Source: an uncultured Saprospirales bacterium
GTDB taxonomy: Bacteria; Bacteroidota; Bacteroidia; Chitinophagales; Saprospiraceae
Length of the DNA stretch: 64,000 nucleotides
NCBI GenBank assembly: GCA_937864265.1
Contig: CALMIR010000112.1
Span: 49,989-113,988 of the forward strand
Reading direction: 5' to 3'
In this document: positions 53,251 to 61,985 of the stretch, piece by piece
Position numbering within the stretch: the first letter of the stretch is position 1
Layout: every line of letters starts with the position of its first letter
Notes under the pieces: generated by a model
Databases searched by the model: none
What the model saw: the letters and a program-made list of their open reading frames with translations, nothing else
What the model was told of the DNA's origin: nothing
Position numbers and translations under genes: made by a program

Positions 53251-56200
53251 GTCTTTTTTGCCTTTTGCGCCAATAAAACCCGATGAGTAGCAATACCAAA
53301 GCCCCTCCGCCAATCCACCAATAATACCGACCAACTGACTGCAACACCAATGGTTTCATATCGCCATAGGGCAAGTAACTCGCCCAGTAAAATGGATGAG
53401 CGGCCTCATGCGAACTTTCTGCCAAGTACCGAATTTTCGCCTGACGTAAAGCGCTGTTTTTTGGCATTTCCGCCTTCAGATTTTTATAAAACTCCAACAT
53501 CAGCACAGCGGTTCTCGCATCGTTGATTTGCCACAGACTGTTAATTGTACTTCTAACCCCCGCATGGGCAAATCCCCGCCCCAAATGAATCACACCTTCC
53601 CCTGGTTGGAAACTCCCAGCGCCTGTTTCGCAAGCGCTTAATACAACCATTTCGGCGTTGAGCCAGTGTGCGTACAAGTCTTTGACGTACAACAAGGATT
53701 CCTCTTGATCTCCATCGGCTCCAGCATAAAATGCCAGAAAAGCGTAGTCGCCATCGTAGATGTTTGCTTTGGCATGCGTGGCCAGATGCAGGATGGCATA
53801 TTGCGGCGCCAAGGTCAAAAACTGACTTCTAATCGCTTCGGTACCAAGTATTTTTTTTCCTCCAATCAATTGAATAATCTGGCTGACCTCAGATTGGTTG
53901 TAATCCAGAGGAGGAAAACCGCGTTCATCCTGACTAAAATCCGGGGCAATTGCCAAGCACTGCTGTTTAATGCCTTTTTTGTTGGCCAAACGTTCCTTTA
54001 ATTGAAACCACCAGCCGGCTGAATAGGCATAACTGATATTGAAGCGATGGATTAAAAAAGGGTAACTGCGGTATCGCTGGGATTCCTCTGGCCAATCTGT
54101 CAATAAGGATTCAAAAGCCAGCCAGCCCATGATGCCGTCTGGAACAATAATAAGCGATTCGACCGACTCCAGATAGGGCAATATCGGTGCAAAAATAGCA
54201 TCGTACAACGCCCTGGCATGACGACAATATATGCTGTCTTCTCGTTGCCGATCTGAAGAAGCGGCCATAGGATAGCGCAAAATACTCTTTCCCATTCCCA
54301 AAATGGCTGCTTCCCAAGGAAAAATCGGATCGAGTTGAAAAGCATAAATCTCCTCCTTTTGCAGTAAAAACATAAAAACCGCATCGCTGCCATAAAAAAA
54401 GCTGATCATTGCCTCCTGGTTGCCCAGGGCTTGTTGCAATGGTTGAACTTCATCCACAGCAACGCTGGAAACGATTGATCGGCCTTGTTCCAAATTATTG
54501 AGCTGATGGTATAAATTGGCCTGGCGTTTCTGTTCCTGAAATAATTGGGCTTCCAACAATTGGCGTTCCTTGTCATTTTTTGGATTCATAACACGCTCCT
54601 TTTCCAGACGGTTAATTGCCATCATACTCTTTTGTAAGTGGGCCACCACGCTATCAGCTTGGCGATTGTGGGTATTGGTGTACAGCGCATTGGCTTCCGA
54701 AAGGCGATTGCCTTTTGTACGCTCGCTAAAAACAAAGGCTTTCCTGTAATGAACCTGGGGCGTATCGCTCAAATCCGCCAGTACAAAACAGGCTTTCAAC
54801 GCCGCTTCAAACAGAGATTGATTGAGGCCTGTCAACTGCTGGCGGGCTTCCGGGTTGAGGTAAGTCCGCTGGGCTTCTGATAACAGGCTCATAGCCTCTT
54901 CTAAGTATTGCAAGGCCTGCTGTAAACCTAACGCATTTTGCTGCGTGCTCGCCCAGTCGAGCCTATTCTTGCCCTTTAGTTCCAGACACAGCAATACGTC
55001 CACCGAAAACACCTCCGCCGATGGATCATAGCCCAATACTTGCAACGCTTGTTCTAAAAAGGCATCTGCTTGCTCATACCATCCTTTTTTATAATTCAAA
55101 TTCGCCAGACAACGCAGGTAAAAAACCCGCAAAACCAATTCATCATTATCCTCCAAAAGCCCTGTGTGTTGCAAGGCGTTTTCTGCCAATGGCAAATGGC
55201 CTTCTTCCAGATACGTACTGGCTATGCTAAGTTGCGTTTTTAGCCGTTCTGAGCGCCAGTCCTCTCCTAATTTAAGCCAGATGGCCAAACTTTTCTCGTA
55301 ATATTCCCGAGCTTGGGCATATGCCTTTTGCTGCCAAAAAAAGTGCCCCATATTCAATGCTGTACCAGCTACAAAGGGATGATCTGGACCAAAAATGGAT
55401 TCCCGTAGCGACAGGGCAACGGACAAATGGTTTTTGGCAGAATCGTATGCGCCTGTATTCATTTCAGCAAGCCCCATTTGCTCATACGCTTGGGCAATGG
55501 AAGGGCTGTAATCGCCTTCCCTTTCTCGCAACAGATGAAAAGCTTGCCGAAAGTGGGATAAAGCCGTATGGTAATCCCCGCGCAGCATCCACAACTCCCC
55601 TATATTCTGGTAAGAACGAATCATATCCGGGTGCTCAAACCCATAATAGCTGCGACGGATGTCTAGCGCTTGTTCTAATAAGGCATCAGCTGCAAGGTAT
55701 TGCTGTTTTGCAGCCCGTGCGTTGCCCATATTTTCATAAAGGGCAGCCAGTTTGGGATGGTTTTCCCCATAATGCGCCAGATAAACAGGCAAGGCCTTTT
55801 CAAAATGAATCAGCGCACTGTCGGGTACCTGCATGCCCGCAAAGCAATTCCCAACATTCTGATGGCTTTGCGCGGTTTTTAGGTGCTTTTTGCCAAAAGC
55901 TTGTTGCCGTAGCACTAGCGCCTGTTGGGCATGCATGCTGGCTCGATCCAATTGCCCAATGGCCAAGTAGAGGTTTCCCAGGTTGTTGAAAGCGGCTGCC
56001 AAATCCCCAGTAGTAATCCCCTTTGATTGTTGCCGCACTTGAAGGACTTGCTCGTATAAAACTTGGGCCTGATCGTACATGCCATAGGAAAAATAGCAAT
56101 TGGCCAGGTTATTCAAAGATTTAGCCGTTTCGGGGTGTTGCAGGCCGTAAAAGCTTTGTCGAATGTACAAGGCTTGCTGATGGTGGTCAAAAGCGAGGGG

Positions 56201-56581
56201 TATATAGCCCAATTCGTAGTAGTAATTGCCCAATTGGCTGAGTGCCTCTGCCCGGAGCGGATGGGTCACCGCTAAGGCATCTTGTGCAAAACAATACGCC
56301 GAATCCAGATGTACTATCGCCAATGGGTAATTCCCTGCCACCTGCGCCGCTTCTCCCAACAACAATTGGGCTTCAATCTCCAGTTCAGGAAAGTCGCTGA
56401 TGCTTTTTGTCAAAAGTGCTTGGACTAAAGCAAAAGCCGCTTCCGTATCCCCCATTTCCAACGCGGCTTCCGCCTCGTTCAAACCCGTCCTGATCCACAG
56501 CGAATCGCTTTGCTGCCCCATCACAGAAAGTAAAGCCGCCCAAACGAAACCTACCAGAAATATGATTTTTTTATTTGGCAT
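53237..56581 (-). CDS. CHAT domain protein with tetratricopeptide repeats (caspase-like)
   Basis: The 1114-residue protein has a signal peptide (IIFLVGFVWAALLSVMGQQ) and at least ten TPR-type units between residues 90 and 520, many of the kinesin-light-chain form (ALYIRQSFYGLQHPETAKSL, ALVLRQQAFGKKHLKTAQSH, ALDIRRSYYGFEHPDMIRSY). A helical linker leads to the CHAT caspase-like domain from about 780, with catalytic His936 in LHLATHAKAN and Cys984 in VVLSACETGAGSF. A C-terminal helix near 1090-1105 with RKRQKRH after it would anchor the protein. CHAT proteases cut partner proteins when sensing domains are triggered. It is divergent from a sigma factor gene 140 bases away, with which it probably forms one system. 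Confidence 0.92.
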   Translation of the reverse strand: MPNKKIIFLVGFVWAALLSVMGQQSDSLWIRTGLNEAEAALEMGDTEAAFALVQALLTKSISDFPELEIEAQLLLGEAAQVAGNYPLAIVHLDSAYCFAQDALAVTHPLRAEALSQLGNYYYELGYIPLAFDHHQQALYIRQSFYGLQHPETAKSLNNLANCYFSYGMYDQAQVLYEQVLQVRQQSKGITTGDLAAAFNNLGNLYLAIGQLDRASMHAQQALVLRQQAFGKKHLKTAQSHQNVGNCFAGMQVPDSALIHFEKALPVYLAHYGENHPKLAALYENMGNARAAKQQYLAADALLEQALDIRRSYYGFEHPDMIRSYQNIGELWMLRGDYHTALSHFRQAFHLLREREGDYSPSIAQAYEQMGLAEMNTGAYDSAKNHLSVALSLRESIFGPDHPFVAGTALNMGHFFWQQKAYAQAREYYEKSLAIWLKLGEDWRSERLKTQLSIASTYLEEGHLPLAENALQHTGLLEDNDELVLRVFYLRCLANLNYKKGWYEQADAFLEQALQVLGYDPSAEVFSVDVLLCLELKGKNRLDWASTQQNALGLQQALQYLEEAMSLLSEAQRTYLNPEARQQLTGLNQSLFEAALKACFVLADLSDTPQVHYRKAFVFSERTKGNRLSEANALYTNTHNRQADSVVAHLQKSMMAINRLEKERVMNPKNDKERQLLEAQLFQEQKRQANLYHQLNNLEQGRSIVSSVAVDEVQPLQQALGNQEAMISFFYGSDAVFMFLLQKEEIYAFQLDPIFPWEAAILGMGKSILRYPMAASSDRQREDSIYCRHARALYDAIFAPILPYLESVESLIIVPDGIMGWLAFESLLTDWPEESQRYRSYPFLIHRFNISYAYSAGWWFQLKERLANKKGIKQQCLAIAPDFSQDERGFPPLDYNQSEVSQIIQLIGGKKILGTEAIRSQFLTLAPQYAILHLATHAKANIYDGDYAFLAFYAGADGDQEESLLYVKDLYAHWLNAEMVVLSACETGAGSFQPGEGVIHLGRGFAHAGVRSTINSLWQINDARTAVLMLEFYKNLKAEMPKNSALRQAKIRYLAESSHEAAHPFYWASYLPYGDMKPLVLQSVGRYYWWIGGGALVLLLIGFYWRKRQKRHDPI

Positions 56582-56721
56582 AAGCTATTAAAAAAGCTGA
56601 ATGCTTACCTTTACCTAGCATCCGCACCGCACTAGAAACTCGGCTATTCTTTATCAAAGTATCGAATATGCCTGTTTTTTGTGATTTTTGGGAACATTTT
56701 TGCTTTTAAATACACCCTATT
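56582..56721. promoter_or_regulatory. divergent promoter region between CHAT-TPR and sigma factor genes
   Basis: The 140-base gap carries the control region for both directions. On the reverse strand TACTTTG (near 56658-56664) resembles a -7 box for the CHAT gene. In the forward direction CATTTTTG (56695-56702) is the nearest TAnnTTTG-like element. A shared sequence that the encoded sigma factor might read cannot be picked out by eye. Confidence 0.35.
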
Positions 56722-57300
56722 ATGGAAAAATCAGATCAGGCTTTGATTGATGCCATCCTGAAAGGCGGGCAAGCACGTCAGCAAGCGATCAAAGACATCT
56801 ATCATGCGGATAGTTTGCGCGAAAAAGTAGTGTATTACGTGCAGCAGAACAAAGGCAACCGGGACGATGGTCTGGATATTTTCCACGAAGGTATCATCGC
56901 CTTGGATCGGAACATCCGGGAGCAAAAATTTCGAGGCGAAAGCCGCTTGTCTTTATACCTCTTTGCGACATGCCGATTTTTGTGGATGAATCAGTTGCGC
57001 AAAAATCAGAAAGTATCGCTGGAGGAAGACCATACTGTAATGGATGAAATCCAGGAAGAAACCCCGGAATTGACCCTGATAACCCAGGAAAGACAGCATG
57101 CCTTAAAAAACCTGCTCGAGCAATTGGGCGAACGCTGTCGCAAAATCCTAGAGATGTGGCAACTGTCCTACTCCATGGAGGAAATTGCAGCAGCCATGGG
57201 ACTAAGCAGTGAAAAAATGGCCCGAAAAAGCAAATACCGCTGTCAACAAGCTTTGGTTGAGTTGATCAAACAAGATGCGCAGTGGCGCAGCAATTACTAA
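56722..57300 (+). CDS. sigma-70 family RNA polymerase sigma factor (ECF-like)
   Basis: The 192-residue protein has region 2 at residues 25-95 (DIYHADSLREKVVYYVQQ, DDGLDIFHEGIIALDRNI, SRLSLYLFATCRFLWMNQLR) and region 4 at 130-190, with LLEQLGERCRKILEMWQLSY and SMEEIAAAMGLSSEKMARKS forming the -35-binding helix-turn-helix. Length and lack of region 3 fit extracytoplasmic function sigma factors. The membrane protein encoded 23 bases downstream is a plausible anti-sigma factor. The likely targets include the divergent CHAT-TPR gene. Confidence 0.9.
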   Translation: MEKSDQALIDAILKGGQARQQAIKDIYHADSLREKVVYYVQQNKGNRDDGLDIFHEGIIALDRNIREQKFRGESRLSLYLFATCRFLWMNQLRKNQKVSLEEDHTVMDEIQEETPELTLITQERQHALKNLLEQLGERCRKILEMWQLSYSMEEIAAAMGLSSEKMARKSKYRCQQALVELIKQDAQWRSNY

Positions 57301-57323
57301 AAATCAGGTAAAATGTAAGTCCT

Positions 57324-58097
57324 ATGGAGGAATTGTACGACACAATAGAAAATTACCTTCAAAACCGATTGTCCGAATCGGAAAAAACGGCTTTTGAGCA
57401 AAGGATAAAATCGGAGCCCGATCTGGCGACAGAAGTTGAGGCGCATCGCACGGCACAGGAAGCCATTGAGTTCCAAATAGCCGAACAAATGCGGGCCGAT
57501 TTCAAAGCATGGGGCGCATCAGCAACTAAATCGGCATCAGCAACCAAAGGCCGGATAGTTGCCATACGCCGGGTTTGGGCTGTTGCCGCCAGCGTTTTAC
57601 TCCTGATAGCCGCTGTTGGCTACTGGCAAATTCAGCAGCGCTTCAGCAGTGATGCCTTGGCGAACGCCTTTTATGACCAAACGGAGCTATCAGAAACCCG
57701 CGGTCTGGATACCCCAAAAAACACACTCTCCGAGGCTGTTGAGGCCATCCGCAACCAGCAATACGAACAGGCCATCCAGCAACTGAACACGATTTCAGAT
57801 ACCAGCAGCTATGCCGCTGATGCCCAGTATTTAATGGCTGTTGCCCATTTCGAAGCCGGACACCCGGAACAGGGTACTTCCATTTTACAACAACTTCAAA
57901 ACAATAGCGATCAGCTCCTCTCTGAAAAAGCAGACTGGCTCTTACTGCTCACTTATCTGAAAAATGGCCAAAAAACTACGCCCGAATTCAACAACCTGCT
58001 CGAAAAGATAAGCCAGGACAGCAACCACGCCTTTTATCCAAAAGCAAAAGCCCTGAAGCAAAAGCTCGATCAGTTTTGGGCCGATTGGGCAAATTGA
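57324..58097 (+). CDS. single-pass membrane protein with TPR-like C-terminus, anti-sigma-like
   Basis: The 257-residue protein has an N-terminal cytosolic region of about 85 residues (YDTIENYLQNRLSESEKTAF, EVEAHRTAQEAIEFQIAEQM) of the kind found in Bacteroidota anti-sigma factors that lack a zinc finger. One membrane helix follows (VWAVAASVLLLIAAVGYWQI, about residues 87-105). The outer part has helical TPR-like pairs (AVEAIRNQQYEQAIQQLNTI, DAQYLMAVAHFEAGHPEQG). This plan fits a sensor that keeps the sigma factor at the membrane. Position directly after the sigma gene supports it; the domain is not proven. Confidence 0.75.
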   Translation: MEELYDTIENYLQNRLSESEKTAFEQRIKSEPDLATEVEAHRTAQEAIEFQIAEQMRADFKAWGASATKSASATKGRIVAIRRVWAVAASVLLLIAAVGYWQIQQRFSSDALANAFYDQTELSETRGLDTPKNTLSEAVEAIRNQQYEQAIQQLNTISDTSSYAADAQYLMAVAHFEAGHPEQGTSILQQLQNNSDQLLSEKADWLLLLTYLKNGQKTTPEFNNLLEKISQDSNHAFYPKAKALKQKLDQFWADWAN

Positions 58098-58118
58098 GGA
58101 TTTCTAAACAGAAAACCT

Positions 58119-58126
58119 TACTTTTG
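58119..58126 (+). promoter_or_regulatory. putative -7 promoter box for nadC
   Basis: TACTTTTG matches TAnnTTTG 21 bases before the nadC ATG; TTG at 58094-58096 may be the -33 element with a spacing of about 22 bases. It gives nadC a short leader. Confidence 0.55.
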
Positions 58127-58146
58127 AGCTTCAAATTAACAACAGC

Positions 58147-59004
58147 ATGGAAAACAGTTTTTTCGAAAGTTATTTGGATCAATTTATTGAAGCTGCACTA
58201 AAAGAAGATGTCGGCTCAGGCGATATTACAAGCGAAGCCTGCATCCCCGCTGATGCCCGCTGTGAAGCCAAATTGCTGGTGAAAGACCCCGGCGTTTTGG
58301 CAGGTGTTCAATTGGCCCAACGCACTTTTGAAATGCTGGATGCCCAAAGCCAATTTGAAACCTATTTCCCCGATGGCAGCGATGTGAGCGTGGGCGATAT
58401 TGCTTTCCGGGTGGAATGCAATGCCCGAAAACTCCTCATGGGCGAGCGCTTGGTGCTCAATGCCATGCAGCGCATGTCGGGTATCGCAACCCTAAGCAAC
58501 CAGTTCAAATTTGAAGTGGAAGACCTTCCTGTCACCATCCTCGATACCCGCAAAACCACGCCTTTGATTCGCTTTTTGGAAAAATGGGCAGTCAAGCTCG
58601 GCGGTTGCGATAATTACCGCTTTGGCCTCTACGACTGGTTTATGATCAAAGACAACCACATTGATGCTTGTGGAGGGATTCGCCAGGCCATTGAACGCAT
58701 ACACGCCTATCAGCAGGAAAAAGGCATACAGCACGGCATCACGGTAGAAGTGCGCAACCTGATGGAATTGTACGAAGTCCTCAAAGTGGGCCAAATCAAC
58801 CGCATCATGCTCGATAATTTTGAGATTCCACTGATGCGCGAAGCCGTTGACATCATCAACAAACAGTATGAAACAGAAGCCTCCGGCGGGGTCAATATCC
58901 ATACGGTTCGCCAAATTGCCAAAACCGGGGTAGATTTCATATCGGTCGGCGCTTTGACCCATTCAGCCACCAGCCTCGACCTCAGCCTGAAAATACAGAA
59001 ATAA
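58147..59004 (+). CDS. nadC: nicotinate-nucleotide pyrophosphorylase (carboxylating)
   Basis: NadC makes nicotinate mononucleotide from quinolinate and PRPP in de novo NAD synthesis. The 285-residue protein shows the family order: EAALKEDVGSGDITSEACIP, LLMGERLVLNAMQRMSGIAT with the E-R-x-x-LN motif, ILDTRKTTPLIRFLEKWAVK, GGCDNYRFGLYDWFMIKDNH with the catalytic R-x-G-L-x-D and K-D-N-H residues, VEVRNLMELYEVLK, IMLDNFEIPLMREAVDII and ASGGVNIHTVRQIAKTGVDF. The final DFISVGALTHSATSLDLSLK is intact. It has its own promoter-like box. nadA and nadB are not in the window. Confidence 0.96.
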   Translation: MENSFFESYLDQFIEAALKEDVGSGDITSEACIPADARCEAKLLVKDPGVLAGVQLAQRTFEMLDAQSQFETYFPDGSDVSVGDIAFRVECNARKLLMGERLVLNAMQRMSGIATLSNQFKFEVEDLPVTILDTRKTTPLIRFLEKWAVKLGGCDNYRFGLYDWFMIKDNHIDACGGIRQAIERIHAYQQEKGIQHGITVEVRNLMELYEVLKVGQINRIMLDNFEIPLMREAVDIINKQYETEASGGVNIHTVRQIAKTGVDFISVGALTHSATSLDLSLKIQK

Positions 59005-59029
59005 GCAACAAAATAGCGGGCAACAGCGT

Positions 59030-59078
59030 TTCAGGACAGGTCAACTTGAAACTTGAGACTTGAAACCAGAAACATTGA
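59030..59078. repeat. seven-base degenerate tandem repeat, locus 2
   Basis: TTTCAGGACAGGTCAAC is followed by ACTTGAA-ACTTGAG-ACTTGAA-ACCAGAA-ACATTGAA, again in steps of seven. The leader and the pattern match the block at 5528-5634. The repeat runs into the likely start codon region of the next gene. Confidence 0.65.
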
Positions 59079-61048
59079 ATCGCATCACTTCTTTTCTTTT
59101 CTTTTGTTGTTGCCTTTGTAGCTTTTCAACTATTGGCTTCGCGCAGGGTTTTGTGACTGAAAAAGACGCCAGCACCAAAAGCCTAAAACTCTTTGCAGAA
59201 GCCCGTCAGCACCTCAATGCCTCCCGCAACGCCGATGCGCGGGACGCCCTGGAGAAAATTCTCGCCAAAGAACCCCAATTCATAGATGCCCAATTGATGT
59301 ACGCCGACCTCTTATTGCAAGGGGGCGCATTTGCGGAAGCGGAAGTTGCTTTTGAAAAAGCCCTGGCGCTAAGCGCTGATTATGCCCCATTGGCCTATTT
59401 TTTACTGGCCAGCTCAGAATTGAAACAAGACAAATGGGAGGAAGGCATCGCCCACTTGGAAACGTACTTGGCATTTCCTAAAATACCGGAAAAACGCAAA
59501 AGCCGCGCCGAGCAATTGCTGGACAATGCCCGCCTCACCCAAGCTGCCTACCACCATCCCGTCCCCTTTGATCCTAAAAAGCTCAGCCCTGCCATCAATA
59601 CGGAACAATCGGAATACCTGCCAGCACTGACCGCCGACGAGTCCTTCATGGTCTTTGTGCGGGTGGTGAATGGCCGGGAAGATTTTTACCTTTCCAAAAA
59701 AGAAAATAGCCAATGGCAAACGGCGACCCCGCTCGAAAACATCAACAGCGCCGAATACAACGAGGGTGCTCAAAGCATTTCTGCCAACGGCAAGGTCATC
59801 GTGTTTACCATCTGCGACCGCCCAGGCGGGTTGGGGCGCTGTGATTTGTACTGGACAGAAGAGCACAAAGGCCAGTGGACGCCAGCTAAAAACCTGGGAG
59901 CCCCCATCAACAGCGCCGCCTGGGAAAGCCAGCCGGCCCTCTCCGCCAACGGTCAAGAACTTTATTTTGCCAGCGACCGCAAGGGAGGATTCGGAGGTAT
60001 CGATATGTGGGTAAGCAAAAGACAAGCGGATGGCCGCTGGGGAGAACCCCAAAACCTCGGATCGACCATCAACACCCCCGACACCGACCAAGCGCCCTTC
60101 ATCCATGCCGATGGCCAAACCCTTTATTTCATGTCGAATGGCCACCCCAGTCTGGGCGGCTTTGATTTGTACATTTCGCGAAAGCAGCCCGACGGCGCTT
60201 GGGGCAAACCCCAAAACCTGGGCTATCCCATCAACACCAAAGCCAATGAGGGTGCTTTGATTGTCAGCCTCTCCGGAAAAAAGGCCTACTTTTCCACCGA
60301 TCGGGTGGGCCTGACCGATAGCTTGATGAACCCCGATAACGTATTGCTGAGCACGACTTCCGATATATTTGAATTTGAACTCTATCCAGAAGCGCAGCCG
60401 CAGGCCGTGACTTATGTGAAAGCCATAGTAAAAGACGCCGTTTCCGGCAAACCCTTAGAAGCCGCTGTTTCCATCGAAAATCTAGCGACCCGGGCTCCCA
60501 TTTTGGAGGATAAAACCGATGAAAAAGGCGCTTTCCTCTCCGTTTTGCCGATGGGCAACAACTATGCGCTATACGTTTCCAAGCCCGGCTACCTTTTTCA
60601 TTCCGAACATTTTGCCCTGGCTGCTGAAAACCGCATTGACAATCCTTTTTTGCTGGAAATTCAACTAGTACCTATCCCCGAAAAAGAAAGCGATTGGGAA
60701 AAAACAAGCCAGCCCATCGTACTCAAGAACATTTTCTTCGAAACGGGTTCCGCAATATTGCGACCCGAATCGGTCTATGAACTCGATCGCTTGTTTGCCC
60801 TCCTGCAAGCGTATCCTGCCATGCGCATCCAGGTCAATGGCCATACAGACGATGTTGGCGAAGCGACAGACAATATGACCCTTTCGGAAAACCGGGCAAA
60901 GGCGGTTTATACCTATCTGTTGGACAAAGGAATAGTTAAGGAGCGCCTGGCCTATAAAGGGTTTGGCGAAAGCCTGCCTGTTGCGGCCAACTCAAGCGCC
61001 GAAGGCCGGCAAAAAAATCGCCGCACAGAATTTGAAATTATCCGTTAG
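59060..61048 (+). CDS. OmpA family protein with TPR and PD40 beta-propeller repeats
   Basis: The 662-residue protein has a signal peptide (LFFCCCLCSFSTIGFAQG), TPR-like helices at about 25-150, PD40/TolB-like propeller units at about 170-430 (SLGGFDLYISRKQPDGAWGK and related ones with FASDRKGGFGGIDMWVSKRQ), a carboxypeptidase-D-like sandwich near 455-530, and an OmpA peptidoglycan-binding domain (NIFFETGSAILRPESVYELD, VNGHTDDVGEATDNMTLSEN, NRRTEFEII). It would tie the outer membrane to peptidoglycan, as PorE-type T9SS proteins do. There is no ATG: TTG codons at 59060 and 59075 are the choices, the latter giving MNRITSFLFFCC. The 3' end overlaps the convergent gene by 11 bases. Confidence 0.87.
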   Translation: MKPETLNRITSFLFFCCCLCSFSTIGFAQGFVTEKDASTKSLKLFAEARQHLNASRNADARDALEKILAKEPQFIDAQLMYADLLLQGGAFAEAEVAFEKALALSADYAPLAYFLLASSELKQDKWEEGIAHLETYLAFPKIPEKRKSRAEQLLDNARLTQAAYHHPVPFDPKKLSPAINTEQSEYLPALTADESFMVFVRVVNGREDFYLSKKENSQWQTATPLENINSAEYNEGAQSISANGKVIVFTICDRPGGLGRCDLYWTEEHKGQWTPAKNLGAPINSAAWESQPALSANGQELYFASDRKGGFGGIDMWVSKRQADGRWGEPQNLGSTINTPDTDQAPFIHADGQTLYFMSNGHPSLGGFDLYISRKQPDGAWGKPQNLGYPINTKANEGALIVSLSGKKAYFSTDRVGLTDSLMNPDNVLLSTTSDIFEFELYPEAQPQAVTYVKAIVKDAVSGKPLEAAVSIENLATRAPILEDKTDEKGAFLSVLPMGNNYALYVSKPGYLFHSEHFALAAENRIDNPFLLEIQLVPIPEKESDWEKTSQPIVLKNIFFETGSAILRPESVYELDRLFALLQAYPAMRIQVNGHTDDVGEATDNMTLSENRAKAVYTYLLDKGIVKERLAYKGFGESLPVAANSSAEGRQKNRRTEFEIIR

Positions 61049-61895
61049 TGTAAGCCACTAAATCGAAGTAGGTTTCTAGTGTAATTACCTGCCAGGCATT
61101 CAACACATGTAGCACTTCTTGGTCTGCTTTTGCCGCTAAGGCCACCAAAACAGCGCCATGATCCAACTTAGGAAAGCTAAAATATTCAGGCAAACGGGTA
61201 CTTGAAATCCGCGAAAACGCCTGTGATGCTGCCGACCAGACTTCAAAACCCAATTCATTGTCCTGACAGAGCTGCTCCAATGTGCGTAGCACTTCTTCAG
61301 CGCAAGAACTCAACTGACAGGAAAAGGTCTGATAATAAGCGCGTTTCAGCAACCCCAGATCGTCGTAGATCGGATAGCGTTTGTTATCCGTCCCGTGGTG
61401 GTAGCCGCGCAAAGCGTTATCGAAAAGGATCAGGTCGCGATACCGGTAGGGGGCATTCGGATGGGGAATACTGGTAATATAGCCAGATGCCGGGCTGTTG
61501 GCAGCTACACCGATCAGCTCCATTTGTTGCTCATAGAGCAGGCGCACCGACACTATAGGTGGAAAAGATTGATTTTTAGCCGAATAGCCAAATTTACTCC
61601 AAACGGTGTGGTTGAGCCGGGTCTTTTGCAATGCAGTAGCTGCAATGGCCAGGCTCCACCAGGATTCCCGGTTGTCCACTTCCAGCGATACGGCTTTTTT
61701 ATTGTAATACAAACAAGCCTTCCAATCGCGGCGGTACTTGTACATGAGCCCTAGGCGCACAAAGGGCGGTGCCCATTCCTTACATTCCCGGATGATGCGC
61801 TTGTACAACTTGATGGCATGATACGAATCCCCTTCCAGTTCGTATTGATGAGCCAGTTCGTACATATCCAGCATTTCTTTGGAAGGTTCGTTCAT
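61038..61895 (-). CDS. tetratricopeptide repeat protein of unknown function
   Basis: The 285-residue protein begins with two TPR-like units (ELAHQYELEGDSYHAIKLYK and PPFVRLGLMYKYRRDWKACL, with NKKAVSLEVDNRESWWSLAI). After residue 95 the sequence has no repeat pattern (PIVSVRLLYEQQMELIGVAA, RDLILFDNALRGYHHG). There is no signal peptide, so it is probably cytoplasmic. No family is recognised for the C-terminal part. It converges with the OmpA gene and is divergent from recN with a gap of 90 bases. Confidence 0.75.
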   Translation of the reverse strand: MNEPSKEMLDMYELAHQYELEGDSYHAIKLYKRIIRECKEWAPPFVRLGLMYKYRRDWKACLYYNKKAVSLEVDNRESWWSLAIAATALQKTRLNHTVWSKFGYSAKNQSFPPIVSVRLLYEQQMELIGVAANSPASGYITSIPHPNAPYRYRDLILFDNALRGYHHGTDNKRYPIYDDLGLLKRAYYQTFSCQLSSCAEEVLRTLEQLCQDNELGFEVWSAASQAFSRISSTRLPEYFSFPKLDHGAVLVALAAKADQEVLHVLNAWQVITLETYFDLVAYTNG

Positions 61896-61950
61896 CGTAG
61901 AAGTTGCTTAATCCTGGAAACAAAAATAATGGTTTTATTTTCAAAACGCT

Positions 61951-61958
61951 TAACTTTG
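61951..61958 (+). promoter_or_regulatory. putative -7 promoter box for recN
   Basis: TAACTTTG matches TAnnTTTG exactly, 28 bases before the recN ATG at 61986. No clear TTTG lies at the -33 position. Confidence 0.5.
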
Positions 61959-61985
61959 CTCTGGTATTGGTCATCATAAATTATT

